Source: Terfezia claveryi (taxonomy: Eukaryota; Ascomycota; Pezizomycetes; Pezizales; Pezizaceae). Taken from it: DNA of 64,000 bases. The notes beneath the pieces are model-generated. The model was not told where the DNA came from, searched no databases, and was given only the letters and a program-made list of their open reading frames with translations. The stretch lies in the NCBI GenBank assembly GCA_015179025.1, contig WHUX01000017.1:124001-188000 (forward strand), given 5' to 3'. This document shows positions 10,542 through 21,887 of this stretch, in pieces (positions within the stretch are counted from its first letter, which is position 1; each line of letters begins with the position of its first letter). A program made the position numbers and the translations under genes.

Positions 10542-13120
10542 TCAATATTCCGCTAAACGAATTGCCCTACCAATTGCCCTCCTTGGGTTCTTTTTCTCTA
10601 GCTCTATCTTTTGATGGTGTTTTCCACTGCTCAAAAGATGGCCAAGACTCTTCCCAGCATCGAAATAACCATAGCCTCCAACCATTCCCCCCTCCCCATC
10701 ACTGTCTCCATTACTTGAATCACTTGCTCCAGACATGCTAGTGACAGCACTTGACACTACCCGCCCACTACGAGGCTTCACTCCACCAGCGATAGGGAGC
10801 GAGTAGCCCCCCTTCAGTTTAGTATCAGCCTCTCTGGCACTGGTGGTGGCAGGTGATGCTTGGCGTCGTTGAGTTTGTCGTAAGAGATGTCGAATTTCAA
10901 TGAAGTAGTTCTGTAGGGTATCCATAAATCGCTTGGTTTGCCTATGCTTCGAGGAACAACAGATCGAGATAGAATCATCCTTAATAATATACCCTAACCC
11001 AAAACCATCCGCAGATGTAGGACCAAAACCAAATAGCCTCAAGGAAGGATTTCCACAATTTGACGTAGACAAAATGGTGTTATTCAATTTACCCCAAGCA
11101 GCGTCCTGGAAAATCGCTGGCGTATGTGTAAGTGGGACTTGTTTATAGCCTGAAGAGCCAGCAATGCTTCCTTCGTCAGAATAAGTTGATCTTCCACTGG
11201 GAGAACCAACAATATCATCATTAGAGCTGTATCCATCAAATGACTCCCTGCCGGTGGGAGACCCAATATCGCTCTTAGCACCACTCGTAGTCTCCTCATC
11301 CAATTGACGCTGCCAGATGCAAAACAAAGCGTATAGATGTCTGTCCTGGCCGAGGCCCTTTGCACACTCTTTAGTGATAACAACATGCCTTTCGCAGGCC
11401 TTTCTCAGTGCATCGATCTTGGTGGTGGCGGGAACATCCTCGCAGAACTTTCGAACAAATTCGACAGAGGCGCCCGAAACGGTTCTGATAGCTTCTGTTC
11501 GTCCGTGAAGAAACATTTTCGTCATCGCTGGTTCATATGTACTCTCCACCCGTCCATATAAACCATAGTATGCCGCCTGGAAGGCCATCTGTACGAAAGC
11601 GTCTGGTGAGAATCCCATAGAAGTTATAAAGTTCTTGCCATATCCTGCAAATTCAAGAACCTGGAACTCGTTTTGTTGAATTAAATCCGCAAGGCGAGTT
11701 TCTGCAAAACGAAGGGCAGTGGATAGCTCCGGTAACATAGTCCACTCGAGGCGGTGTGGTACTGTGTTCACGTTGCCAAATGATGCAGGGTCCCGCTTGG
11801 ACGGGTCTGGAGATGTCGAGGCCCACAATGAAGGCGCATTCCCATTGATTGTGCGTGCGAACCGTAAGATAGTGTCTGTATATACATCACTTGCCATTCG
11901 GAGAACGGTATGCCCATCTACACCAGTGTGTTCAAAATTGATACCGGCGCTACCATTCTCGCAAACAATGATCTGGAGCTTGTCATACCATCTATTTGTA
12001 CAAGTTCCAATCTGCACTCCCTTTTCAACAATGTTCGTCCCGCAGAGCATGTTCATCGACATCTCGGAGCCAGTTGTAGGTGAAACTGAATCTAAACAAA
12101 GAATGAATAGAGCCGTATCAATGATCCTGAGGCATTCCGAATTGTTGGAGTTTGGTCCATCCCGTGTGAGCACTTCACGCAGAGATGCCCATACCCTGCG
12201 GTTCTCTGTTGTGAGGACGCCCATTGCGGACTTTGCTGCCTCTAGAATCGGGGTGTTCTGAGCATCCTCGACAATCGCTTGCAAATTGTGTGCTACATCC
12301 TTTTCAGTGAGAATGACCTCCGAATCCTCGTCAAGCACATCGAACCAATAGAACTGTGATCTACATATGACAACGATATGCTTCGAGGTATGGTCGGATT
12401 GCATAATGCAGCCGTTGGCGGTAGGGATTCGAGCCGTGCTAACGATACGAGGGTATTGATACTGGACAATTTGTTAGCATTTGTTCGCATAGTAGTGGTT
12501 TGGGTGAAGCTCGTACCATACATAGTGGCGTGCCCCGGACCTTGTCAGGAAAGAGCTCTTCTTTCCTCAATGCCCTTACGAAAGCACAGGATGAGACTAC
12601 CAGAGACGCTGCCCTTGTGACTTGGTTGTTTCGCGCTGGGGTTGGATCATCCTCAAGTAGAAAGAATGGATTCAAATTCAGGACAACAGCTTACATTTCA
12701 ATAGTTAGCAAACACTTTGACCGATAATTGCGATAGATCAAGGGACTTACGATTATCATAGTGCAGGTACGAATCATACCAGAATTGTTCTATGTAGCTT
12801 GCTTTAGTAGATGCGTACCTTTTCAGTCTCTCTTGAAGTTCGGGGCCATCCGTCTTCAGAAACTCCTTCACAGCGGCCACAGTTTCCTCATGTTCCCTTG
12901 GTGTATGTAGAGGCCTCACTGCATCGAGATATTTCCCACAGCTATCCTGAAGATCTGGTATGGGGAGTTTTTGAAGGGCGGATTGGTGTGCATATGTGAT
13001 ACTCGTGTATTTCTTGTCGTGTCCAAGTCCCTTTGGACTCTGGGGGTTTCCTTCGGGCTTCTGAGGGCCAGTAGGCACAACTTTTAGTCCAGCAAAGGAT
13101 CTGTCCAGAGACCTAGGCAT
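10542..13120 (-). CDS. Carnitine O-acetyltransferase
   Basis: Exons in transcription order are 13120-12751, 12689-12517 and 12461-10542, about 820 residues. The choline/carnitine acyltransferase family signatures are present: LQKLPIPDLQDSCGKYLDAV near the start, SYIEQFWYDSYLHYDN, and NPFFLLEDDP across the first intron. The catalytic-histidine motif FEHTGVDG has its His near residue 357. The ASVEFVRKFC and LYALFCIWQR regions follow. The enzyme moves acetyl groups between CoA and carnitine so acetyl units can cross organelle membranes. The N-terminus (MPRSLDRSFAGLK) is not an obvious mitochondrial presequence, and the C-terminus (RLAEY) is not a peroxisomal signal. The long tail contains GGYGYFDAGK. 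These points suggest the cytosolic (FacC-like) paralogue rather than the mitochondrial/peroxisomal one, but that subtype is inferred. Confidence 0.92.
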
Positions 13121-13738
13121 CCTTGAAGGCGGCTAACTAGCAAGATAACAGAAAGACTGCGCGCAAAGAGAACCGATGGTATTGAAATTTGGGGAAATAG
13201 AAAGAATCATGCTGGACTTATAAGCTCTGGGCTGCCTAGTACTTACAGCTCGGTCCAGTGGAAGTTGTGTGGTTAGAGGGCTTCTTATCGATAACACCTT
13301 GGCAGTTGGTAATATTGTACTAACTGTTGTCTACTTATAACCCTGAACACATCAAAGCACGAAATAAAGAGGTTTTACACTTGATTATCTCTTGTCCTAT
13401 CTCCCCCTATACAACAAGTGGATAATAATATGGTTATGTGGGGAGTACTTCTGATGGGCAGTTTAAAATGCACCTTCATATTGAGTGCCAAAGGCATACG
13501 AGCAGAATTAGAGAATGCGGGATGGGTGAGAACCTTGCATCCCTACGAAATGCAAGCCCTTTGTCTGCTGTCGTATAGGCTGCTCTGGATGCATGTGCGG
13601 GGGATGACTGCGACATCGTGATGTGAAATGATTGTAACGCATAATTGTAATGTGTGATATGTTTATACAAATATTGCTCATTTTGATGCTAAAAGCAGTG
13701 TATCTATTTAAGATACTTGTGATATATCCAGGAGGGTG
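13121..13738. promoter_or_regulatory. Upstream region of carnitine acetyltransferase
   Basis: Non-coding DNA upstream of the minus-strand gene. Short overlapping frames at 13418-13747 look spurious. The region ends at the repeat element that starts near 13739. Confidence 0.4.
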
Positions 13739-13756
13739 TTGTGCCAACCAGACTAT

Positions 13757-14185
13757 GATATATCATGAGCATGACCGGCTAAATGTAGCCTCGGTTAAAT
13801 GTAGCCTCGGCTAAATGCATATCTATGGAAACGAGTACGCTCTACTGCATGGTTATGCTCAAGACTCCCTTTCTAATATGACCTCCCCGAAGACCCCCAC
13901 CCTCTCAACTCCCCTTATAGGCCAAATATCCAGAGGGTGCGACTGTAGAACTGGTATTTATATTCATTTCAGAACAGCCTCTACGGCAGATGGTACGAAC
14001 AATATGGCCAAACAGTATACAGGCAACGACAACGCTTCACAGAATCAACTAATTTACTTTATTTATGCCAGTCTGAACCCTCGACCTTTCCCCTCTACAA
14101 CCTTCCCCTCTACAGCATTTTCAGTCACTACGGAGAGGTCTCCAATAGCTTGAGAAGCTCCAATACTCATACAACCAGACTACCA
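13757..14185 (+). repeat. Left arm of the inverted repeat
   Basis: Matches the reverse complement of about 15030-15452 with several small gaps. It carries an extra tandem copy of a TAAATGTAGCCTCGG unit near 13788-13816 that the right arm lacks. Confidence 0.6.
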
Positions 14186-15029
14186 TACACCCCCTTTGGC
14201 CTTCATGGATCGCTTCCCTCTGGAGAGTTTGCCTGGGTTGTTTTAACCTCCTCACAGCAGCCATATGCTAACGATCAACCTAGAGTCTAACCTATCTTAA
14301 CCTAGCTGCTCTAGATTCCCAATAAGCCTAGTCTTGTTACAATTAGACTAGGTAATCCACACGTGTCAGTCTAGTGCATCTAATTTAAGATCTAGCCTAG
14401 TAGTCTTGTTGGCACAAGCCTCTCGTAGAGACTAACCTAGCTGGTGGAATTCCAATACCATGGTATTTTGATCAGATGGTATGCTGGTCCTTTCAAACCC
14501 TTTATAGTAACCATGCACTCAGCGCATGCGTTACCAATACCAGCGCAATGTTCCAGCACCATCCCGGCCCAGTAAAGCGAGAATACAAGGTAACTGAGGT
14601 TGACGACGATGTAGTCCCCCTGATTTGGCAACGATCACTACTCGGGCAAAGATGATTGATAGCTAGTCGTATTTAATGGCTCATATAAGCTTGCCATTTC
14701 ATAGAAAAATTCAAAAAAGACACTTATGTCAGTCAAAAGGCAAAGGTGCTAGCAGAGCGGTAGTACTGAAGATGCTCTGGAGGAGAGCTTCAAGTTAGAT
14801 CGAGGTGGATCGAGGAGGGCATAATAGAGCTCTCGGAAGTAATTATTTGAGGAAGTTAGTGCCGTGAATTGGGCCCTCCAGTTCCGCCATTTTGCACATT
14901 TCACCTTCAGCACCAGTGTCGACAGTTGCTAGGTAAAGGTCTCCTAGTGGTTATGGCCAATTGGTGCAACATTCGGCCTATGAAGTAGAGAGAGGGGGGG
15001 CTATTGGGAGTGGGTCCTTGAAGGGGGGG

Positions 15030-15452
15030 ATTGGAGGTCCCAGAGCTATTGGAGACCTGTCCGTAGTGATTGAGAATGCTGTAGAGGGAAAGGTTGCAGA
15101 GGGGGAAGGTCGAGGGCCCAGACTAGCATAAATAAAGTAAATTAGTTGATCTGTGAAGCGTTGTCGCTGACTGTATACCGTGTCATATTGCTCGTACCAT
15201 CTGCCGTAGAGGCTGTTCTGAAATGAATATAGATATCAGGAAATGGCCTTCTAGGTAGTCGCCATAGGCTCACCCGCTGGATACCTGGCCTATAAGAGGG
15301 TTGGGGGTGGGTCTTCGGGGAGGTCATGTTGGAAAGGGGAATATTGAGTCTTCGGTTGTTCTTGGCGGGACGTGAGCATAACCATGTTGTAGAGCATACT
15401 CGTTTCCATAGATATGCATTTAGGCAGGTTATACCCATGATATCACGAGTAA
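15030..15452 (-). repeat. Right arm of the inverted repeat
   Basis: Reverse complement of the left arm. Long identical blocks such as CAGAACAGCCTCTACGGCAG are separated by substitutions and indels. Confidence 0.6.
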
Positions 15453-17328
15453 TGGCTGGAGACGATGTTGCAAAGGAGTGCAGGGGTGTTCACTAGACGG
15501 TGGCTGCTCACATGTAGGCTTGCAGGGGCAATAAGAGATGTATATTCTTAAGCACAAACCTAAAAGGCGCATTAGCTAGCGGTGTTACTGTGCGGTCTTG
15601 AAGTGAAACAGGAAAACTCATGTCAATTACACGCAGTGCCGAACCGGAAGGGGGAACAGCAGTTGTGGAGACATGTCCTGGATCCTACAGCTGACCCTGA
15701 ATGCAGGTTTTTGCGACGGTCTGGAATCTGGGAAAACATGTAGCTTTATCTTGTATTGCCGGAGAGTAGATTATTGGGAGAGGGTGGAGCTCTTGGGAGA
15801 TCGCGGACGATAGAGAGCGGTGGTTGCGGAAGAGGAAAGATTGAAATAAGGAAGTGGTTGAGACTTTCTTTACTAACCTCAACCTCATTTAAGGGGACGA
15901 ATCTGGCGGTGGAGGGTTTGGTCGGATGTGTGACTTTTCTCTAGGCTCGGGAGGTTTGGGTAAAAAAAATTTAAAAAATATAAAAATAAAAAAGTAAAAA
16001 CAATAGTTGATACTCTTTATTTGTGCACCAGACTAGTTGATAGTGGTAGTCTCGAACCGACCGCTCCTAGGGGTGATAGTGGTTGCCCAGGCGGGACGAA
16101 AAGACGACTGACTGCCTGTTCAGGCTAGTAGCTTGCTTGAGGACAGAAAGAGCTCAACAATGCCAAATTGATTTCGACCCATGAGATCGCAATTGAGGAA
16201 AAGGGTGCTAATAGACTATGTACGATGTCAGCTCTAGCACGAAGGTGTTTGCTGGTATCGAGCCGCATGATGACCTCACAACGCACATGACCTTTGATTT
16301 GCCAGCAAGGAAAGATGCCCATCTGCTTGTAAAATCGAAGTAAGTCATTCACAGTGAAACAGTTACCTATTGACGAGAATTCAACTTTAATCACGAGCTG
16401 GTGACTGGGTATGATAATGACTATATTTGTTCAGCCAAGAGTGACCTGTCATTGGGGTAGTCTATCTCTATTGTAGTGCTATTAATCATGCCCAAACTAG
16501 AAGCACAGGGAGCAAGACGCTCTGTATGCCTGGTATTCAAGAAAACGGCAGCTGAGTTACCCGTCCACTATGGGCCCAGTCAACCGACCTTTGCATACAA
16601 ACCTATGTAGGAGCTGGTACTCCCGTGGCACAAAGGCAAATTTTCGATTTGAGGGTATTAAAACAGGCGCGAAATGCTGAAGAATCTCAGTAGTTTTGCT
16701 TCTAAACTCGAGGTTACACCGAAATTTATGGACTTGAATCGATAAACTATGTACATGGCAATAGGGAAGCGAGGGAGGGAAGCCACTTTTGGTGGAAGGG
16801 AATGTGTCAATCCTGTTCAGCTATGTGTTCGGTACTATAGTAGCTGCTCAACATGAATGTCCTCTGAAATTCATCATATGAACTTCCGTAGAATATTTTT
16901 TTCTATCTGAAATTATCAGGTAATTGATTTTTGAGTAGTTAGTGGTACCACACTCATTTTTTCGTTCCTTCTATATGAAGGTAAAGGGTTATTTAGTAAT
17001 GATATCCTGGTTACCTTGAGCACGTTTTCTCGAAAGTGACCATGCTTCTTTTTATATTTTTGATTTTAAATTTTATACGGAGTACGGAGGCTCACACCAA
17101 AAGTCTTTTCCCCTTTCCTTTTTGGGAATCTTGCATATGCAAGACTATGCACTGTATGCAACTTGGCATTAAAATGGGTTCTAATGACAATGCATCATAT
17201 ACCAGCCATGTAACGATTCATTTTACCTTTACTTGTTCCTCGCCTCTAGGCTCGCCTCCTACCGTACCCAGTAGCTTCTTTGGGTGCAGAACGTCTTAAT
17301 TGTCCAATATTGCCGTATGCAGCGTATG

Positions 17329-17401
17329 CCAAGGCTGCTTCATTGATGCCAAGCCTGAGCGGATGTGCTTGGCGTATGCATCACCAATGCAGCAGCCTTG
17401 G
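17329..17401. repeat. Stem-loop / inverted repeat
   Basis: CCAAGGCTGCTTCATTGATG on the left pairs with CATCACCAATGCAGCAGCCTTGG-type sequence on the right, with a GCTTGG/CCAAGC inner stem and a loop of about 12 bases. There are a few mismatches and one bulge. Confidence 0.5.
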
Positions 17402-17740
17402 TACACTCCGCCAGCCGCATTATGGACGTCATAAGCCATTTAGGTACTGTATATTCAAGGTAGTCTGGCTATATTCAGGGCAGGGCACAGGCAACAGCAG
17501 CAATAGTAAAGGTAAAACTCATCACTAATTGCCATTGCCACCCATTTTGGAGCTGAATAATGCCAAGTTGCATGCCATGCATAGTCTGCAATCGAGCTAT
17601 GGTCATGACTGGTCACGACGGGGTCTCGAGCATTCGGAACAAGAAGCGTCCCGGGCCGAGCCTAGGAAATTTGAAAGGAAACTGCAAACATTCATATGAC
17701 CTCCAACCTGGTTACCTTAACCTTTGCCGCCAACTTCTGA

Positions 17741-17770
17741 TAGTCTGGTTGGCACAAACTAACCAGACTA
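17741..17770. repeat. Palindromic pair of the recurrent terminal motif
   Basis: TAGTCTGGTT at 17741-17750 and its exact reverse complement AACCAGACTA at 17761-17770 flank a 10-base centre that includes GGCACAA. It looks like fused element ends or a solo terminus. Confidence 0.6.
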
Positions 17771-18728
17771 TCCCTTTAAGTAGTGAAAGTTTCCAACCAA
17801 AAGTTTAGTTGCTTTCGAGATCACGTGTAGGTTGAAATATCCCCAACGTCTCAAAACAAATATAACTCTTCAATTTAGATACAGATAGGCATATACAGGT
17901 ATTTAGTACGAATAGGCTGTATAGTAACAGAATCCCTGCACTCATACTCTTGACTTTGATTTATTCCCTAGAAATTGAGTAGTTAGAGCGCCTGTTTGAA
18001 ATTCAGCTTATTTCTGCTTGTGCTTCTTGTTTCGGATTCCCCTGCGATGTTCTGGAAAGAATTCAACTTGCTTCTGTAGCATCTAAAGTACCTATCTATT
18101 CTTAGCTGTCAATATCTCAGGTAAATTAAGAGGGGACCCCAGTCCCGACGTCGACCCCTGTCCCTCGCATCAACGACCTCACCTGGCGCGCCTATCTAAA
18201 AAAAAAAATACACCCACGACAATAATTCGAGAGCTTCCAGAAGAGGCCTCGCTGTTACAGGGCGTAGATCTTGAACCCAGGAAAAATGCCCTGCTCACTT
18301 CCATCAGTGCAAGTTCCATAATCAACCGTCCACCCAGGCAATTCTGAATCACCCACTCAGGCCTGAGGCCATCAAAACCCATTCCCTCTAATTAACCACT
18401 TCAGAAAAATTGCTTCAGAGGTTCACTTCCGGTTGTTATTTATTCTTGAACACTCTTTGTAGCCTTCGAGTTCTCCCCCGCCTCGGCTGCAGATCTACTG
18501 CAGGCTGTTAGCGGTTTTTTTGCGATCCGGGACTTTGTGTATGCCACTCAGCAAAAGGTCGCCAGTACAACAATTGGCCCGGCCGTTCCCACTTGTAGCC
18601 AGAACCAACGGGCCCAGCCTCCCCACCGCCTCCTCTTGTCACTAGTGAATATTAAATTGAGATATACAGGGCCCAGATCCTCGCGATTATCAACGAGACC
18701 AGTGTGCTGTTAGATCCATAGCTTCGTT

Positions 18729-21098
18729 ATGAGCATGGGCGATTTCCACGATAGTTCACCCGGATCTGACGATGACCTACTAAGGGAGACAGAAGATGGT
18801 AATGAGGAGCCTACCGGGGGAGCACCATCAGAAGGTTCCTTCACCATATTTTCTTTACCTGCTTACCTACCTACGAGGAACAATCGAACTAATCTCGCTC
18901 AGCCAGCTATGTAGGCCCATTGATTGAGGGGCACCATTCAACAGATCAGGAGCAGCAACAAAGTAGTAACTCTTCATTTCCACGGCAATTATTTGCAGAT
19001 ATTGCTCGTAATGCTACTTCATTGTTCTCTCAGTCTTCAGCCGATCAGTTATCACTAGGGCGCTTCCCCCCGGCATCGCCAGGGAGTAGGCAGATCCTTC
19101 CTACCTTCACACCAACTGATCGAGCTCTACCCACCCGAGAGGTTACGGACGAAACGTTAGATGATGCATATGTTACATTCATTCTCTACTGTAACCCCAG
19201 TGTTCCACTTGACTGTGATACTACTGAGCTACGTAAGGCCTTCCGTCTTCCTCCAAAGAGTGATGGGAAGACGTTCAATGTATATGAATTGCTACAATTG
19301 ATTATGCGGTTAGAGCAGAAGGAGATCAAGACTTGGACGAAGCTGGCCATAGAACTGGGTGTAGAGAGAACCCCTGATCAAAGTGCACAGAAGGTTCAAC
19401 AGTATGCAGTGAGGTTGAAGGTGCGTATTTCCCAATGATTGCAATGGCCGTTGATTAATTATAATGGGGTACATACAGAGATGGATGCATGCTATGCACA
19501 TAGACGCGTTTTTTGAATATTGTTTAGGGAAAGCCCACTCCTACTACATTCAAATCCCTCAAGCTGGGCCAGAAGATATACGTGATGGGGTGCCCTTAGA
19601 GGAAGATCTGGCTCTCAGAGCCTTACATCCTGAAAACCGACCCAAGCGGGGCAGACGCAAGACTGAAGATAGGAATGATGAAAATAGCGAGAAAGATTTA
19701 CCGGCCTCTAAGCGTCAGCAGATTGATTCTTCTACTCCGACAACAGCTGACGCCGTCAGCGCGATGGAGCGTTTCCATAATTCCTTGTTTCCTGGTCCCC
19801 ACTCGGCTGTTGGTCCTGGCCCTGATGCAGATGCTATGGAGAGGTACATTGGAGGGGAAGTCACCCCTGACCCATGGTCAGCAACCGCCGCTGCCATATC
19901 AGGTGTAGGAGGGAGCTCCAACGGGCAACAGTTTCGTTGGAGGGCTTTCTCTAAGGAAGCTACCACACCGAATCCAACTTCAGCTCCCATACTCTCTCTT
20001 GATACACCTACAGATGAAATTATGACTCCCACAATAACAACGCCCATGTCTGCCAAACCTCGTTCTCGCAGGCGCCATGGACCTGCTGTATCATCAGCAT
20101 GGCCATCTTCTGGAAATCCTTTGACTGGCAAGTTAAGGGGTCGACCACCAAGCAATCGCTCTGTTCGTGATGGTCCATTCAGCACTTTTCCTGTTAACCC
20201 ATCTGGCAAATCAAGTGTAAGCATAGACTTGGGAGCAGGCGCTACGGGGACTCCCACATCTACACCCATTGTAACATCCAATCCCCAACAATTTCCACTC
20301 ATACAACAATCCTCACGTCCTTCAGGTCTTCATCTTCAAGTTCCTCCAAGAAAACCCTCTACAGTGACCATGGCCTCTCCAGTTGCTCCACGTCAAATTA
20401 ATGGAGCTAATATGCTCAAACCGGACTCGGCGGTGGAAGACTTGGAGCAAGTATTTGCTGCAAATCTGCTGCAAGGTTCTATGGTGGACTTGAGTATCGA
20501 CGATGTAAAGAATATTGCACGAAAGGCGATTGCGAATTTAAGGAGAATGCCGACGGAAGGACTGCCGATATTGGAGATGTCTGCCCTGTCGACACTGAAG
20601 CTACTATTGGGGTGTGAGACGAACTCGTCTGCCTTGTTTAAAGACTTCAAAATACAAAAGCTTCCATCATTGAGAGGGTCAGGCAGTATGCTTAGGAGCG
20701 TGGAAGATGGAAGCGCAAACCTGGACAGATTCAAATTATCATGGCGGATTGAAATAGGATCGCTAAAGGGAGATTTCAGTCAAGTGGTTCGCTTGGGCAT
20801 GGTGTCGGGTAAGTTTGGCCAAAATGAAGATCTGATAGGAACAGACGAGGAGGAGGAAGAAGAGGAGGAGGAAAATGATGACAATGAAAGGGCATATGAT
20901 AGGTTTGACTTCCCATCAGGGAACACGACCAGTCGTGGGGGAAGAGGAAATAGGCGAGATGGGATAGACAATGGGCGTGACCCTAGTGGGAATGAATTCG
21001 ATTGGAGGCGGAAATATTTTGAGATGGAGAAGCGGCTCCGAGAGAAGGAGAATGAGATTGCAACTATAAAGCGGAAAGTCCTTCATGCAGTGATGTGA
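18729..21098 (+). CDS. abp2: ARS-binding protein 2 (Abp2)-like DNA-binding protein
   Basis: Exons 18729-18798, 18903-19420 and 19479-21098 give about 735 residues. The conserved N-terminal block includes LPTREVTDETLDDAYVTFIL, YCNPSVPLDC, LRKAFRLPPKSDGKTFNVYE and TWTKLAIELGVER. Exon 3 then continues RWMHAMHIDAFFEYCLGKAH. I recognise this as the fungal Abp2 family, named from a fission yeast protein that binds origin (ARS) DNA. After the domain comes a basic segment (RPKRGRRKTEDR) that could be a nuclear signal, then a long Ser/Pro/Thr-rich region and an acidic run near 20850. It ends in a charged coiled-coil-like helix (WRRKYFEMEKRLREKENEIA). The first intron (18799-18902) has a slightly weak GTAATG donor, and the start at 18729 follows from it. 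Likely nuclear; the exact role in this organism is not known. Confidence 0.8.
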
Positions 21099-21887
21099 AG
21101 GGGGAACGGAGACTGGATGCTAAGGCCATGCATTATCTGCATAAAATGACCGACGGTCGGTCCTTGTTTTTACATACTTTTTTTTAAAGCTATTTGGTCA
21201 TATTGGAGTTGGCTAGATTGGTTACTCGCACTGGACCTGCGGGCTTGGAGTTATATACCACCACATCTTTCCTCGCTACGCTGTATTTCGGTGAGATTTT
21301 GATTCAACCTCTTCTGAATTAGTGGTGCTTTTGTTTATTTTGAGGGTCGGGTTCTTTTATACATTCTTGTTTATCTACATATCTATCGCATATAGGATTG
21401 ATGATAGTAAATAGGAGGGACTTGCGTTCGGACTTGAGTCGAGTATCTATTTCAAAAGAATGCAAGCCCGAAAGTCTCATGAATTTCAGCTCAGCCTTGG
21501 TAAAACTGATATTTTTTTCTGGGCACCGGAATTCGAACAAGGTATCCCAGGACAATTCTACTGAGTTCCAATCAATTTGCCATATACCGTACCGGTAAAT
21601 GCACACGGACAGGGTTTTTCTGGCCAGATAGAATATTACATCACTGGTCCTATACTTTCGTTTCAATTTCCACAGCCCAAGTTTAGAGGTTCGTGCGACT
21701 TCTATTTACATATCTGGCATTAATTTCACTCCCCTACCTATCACTTCAGGAATCTACTCCCACCACTTCTACACGGATCCCTTAGTGGAATGATATAGCT
21801 GGCTAATCCCGAACTTATTTACCTTACACATCTTAGACTTTTTTGCAGTGACCCGATTTCCTTCGCTAACTTTAATCCTTCATTGCC
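21099..21887. other. Intergenic region with a tRNA-like fragment
   Basis: No gene could be supported. On the minus strand a box-A-like TATGGCAAATTGATTGG is followed about 40 bases later by a box-B-like TTGTTCGAATTCC (within about 21515-21590). The implied tRNA stems do not pair, so it is not a working tRNA. PMT2 promoter sequence must lie in the last few hundred bases. Confidence 0.4.

Larger units (their letters stand above)
13739..15452. mobile_element. Inverted-repeat element with arms of about 400 bp
   Basis: Two diverged inverted arms flank a spacer of about 850 bp. Matching blocks, read outside to inside, include TAAATGCATATCTATGGAAA, TGACCTCCCCGAAGACC, TTCATTTCAGAACAGCCTCT, GACAACGCTTCACAGA and AACTAATTTACTTTATTTAT. 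Short open frames in each arm are mirror translations of the same repeat, so they are not genes. The left side is preceded by TTGTGCCAACCAGACTA (13739-13755). A variant of the same motif, TAGTCTTGTTGGCACAAG, lies in the spacer from 14401. It is either a foldback-type transposon or two copies of one repeat in opposite orientation. No transposase was found. Confidence 0.6.
15453..18728. other. Gene-poor AT-rich region
   Basis: No gene could be supported over about 3.3 kb. It contains two copies of the TAGTCTGG-type motif (16021-16035 and 17461-17470), a palindromic pair at 17741-17770 and a hairpin at 17329-17401. The last few hundred bases should hold the promoter of the Abp2-like gene. Confidence 0.45.

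Noticed and set aside
13815..14153. A 112-codon frame, with a mirror frame at 15142-15438
   Set aside because: The two peptides are similar only because they are the two arms of one inverted repeat; no protein domain is present.
13739..15452. LTR retrotransposon with solo LTRs
   Set aside because: The arms are inverted rather than direct, with no primer-binding site, polypurine tract or gag/pol sequence.
16125..16394. An 89-codon minus-strand open frame
   Set aside because: Short, no motifs, within a gene-poor region.
21500..21600. A functional tRNA gene
   Set aside because: The box-like elements are there but the acceptor and T stems do not pair.
21319..21666. A 115-codon minus-strand open frame
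   Set aside because: Overlaps the tRNA-like fragment, has no recognisable features and probably is chance.
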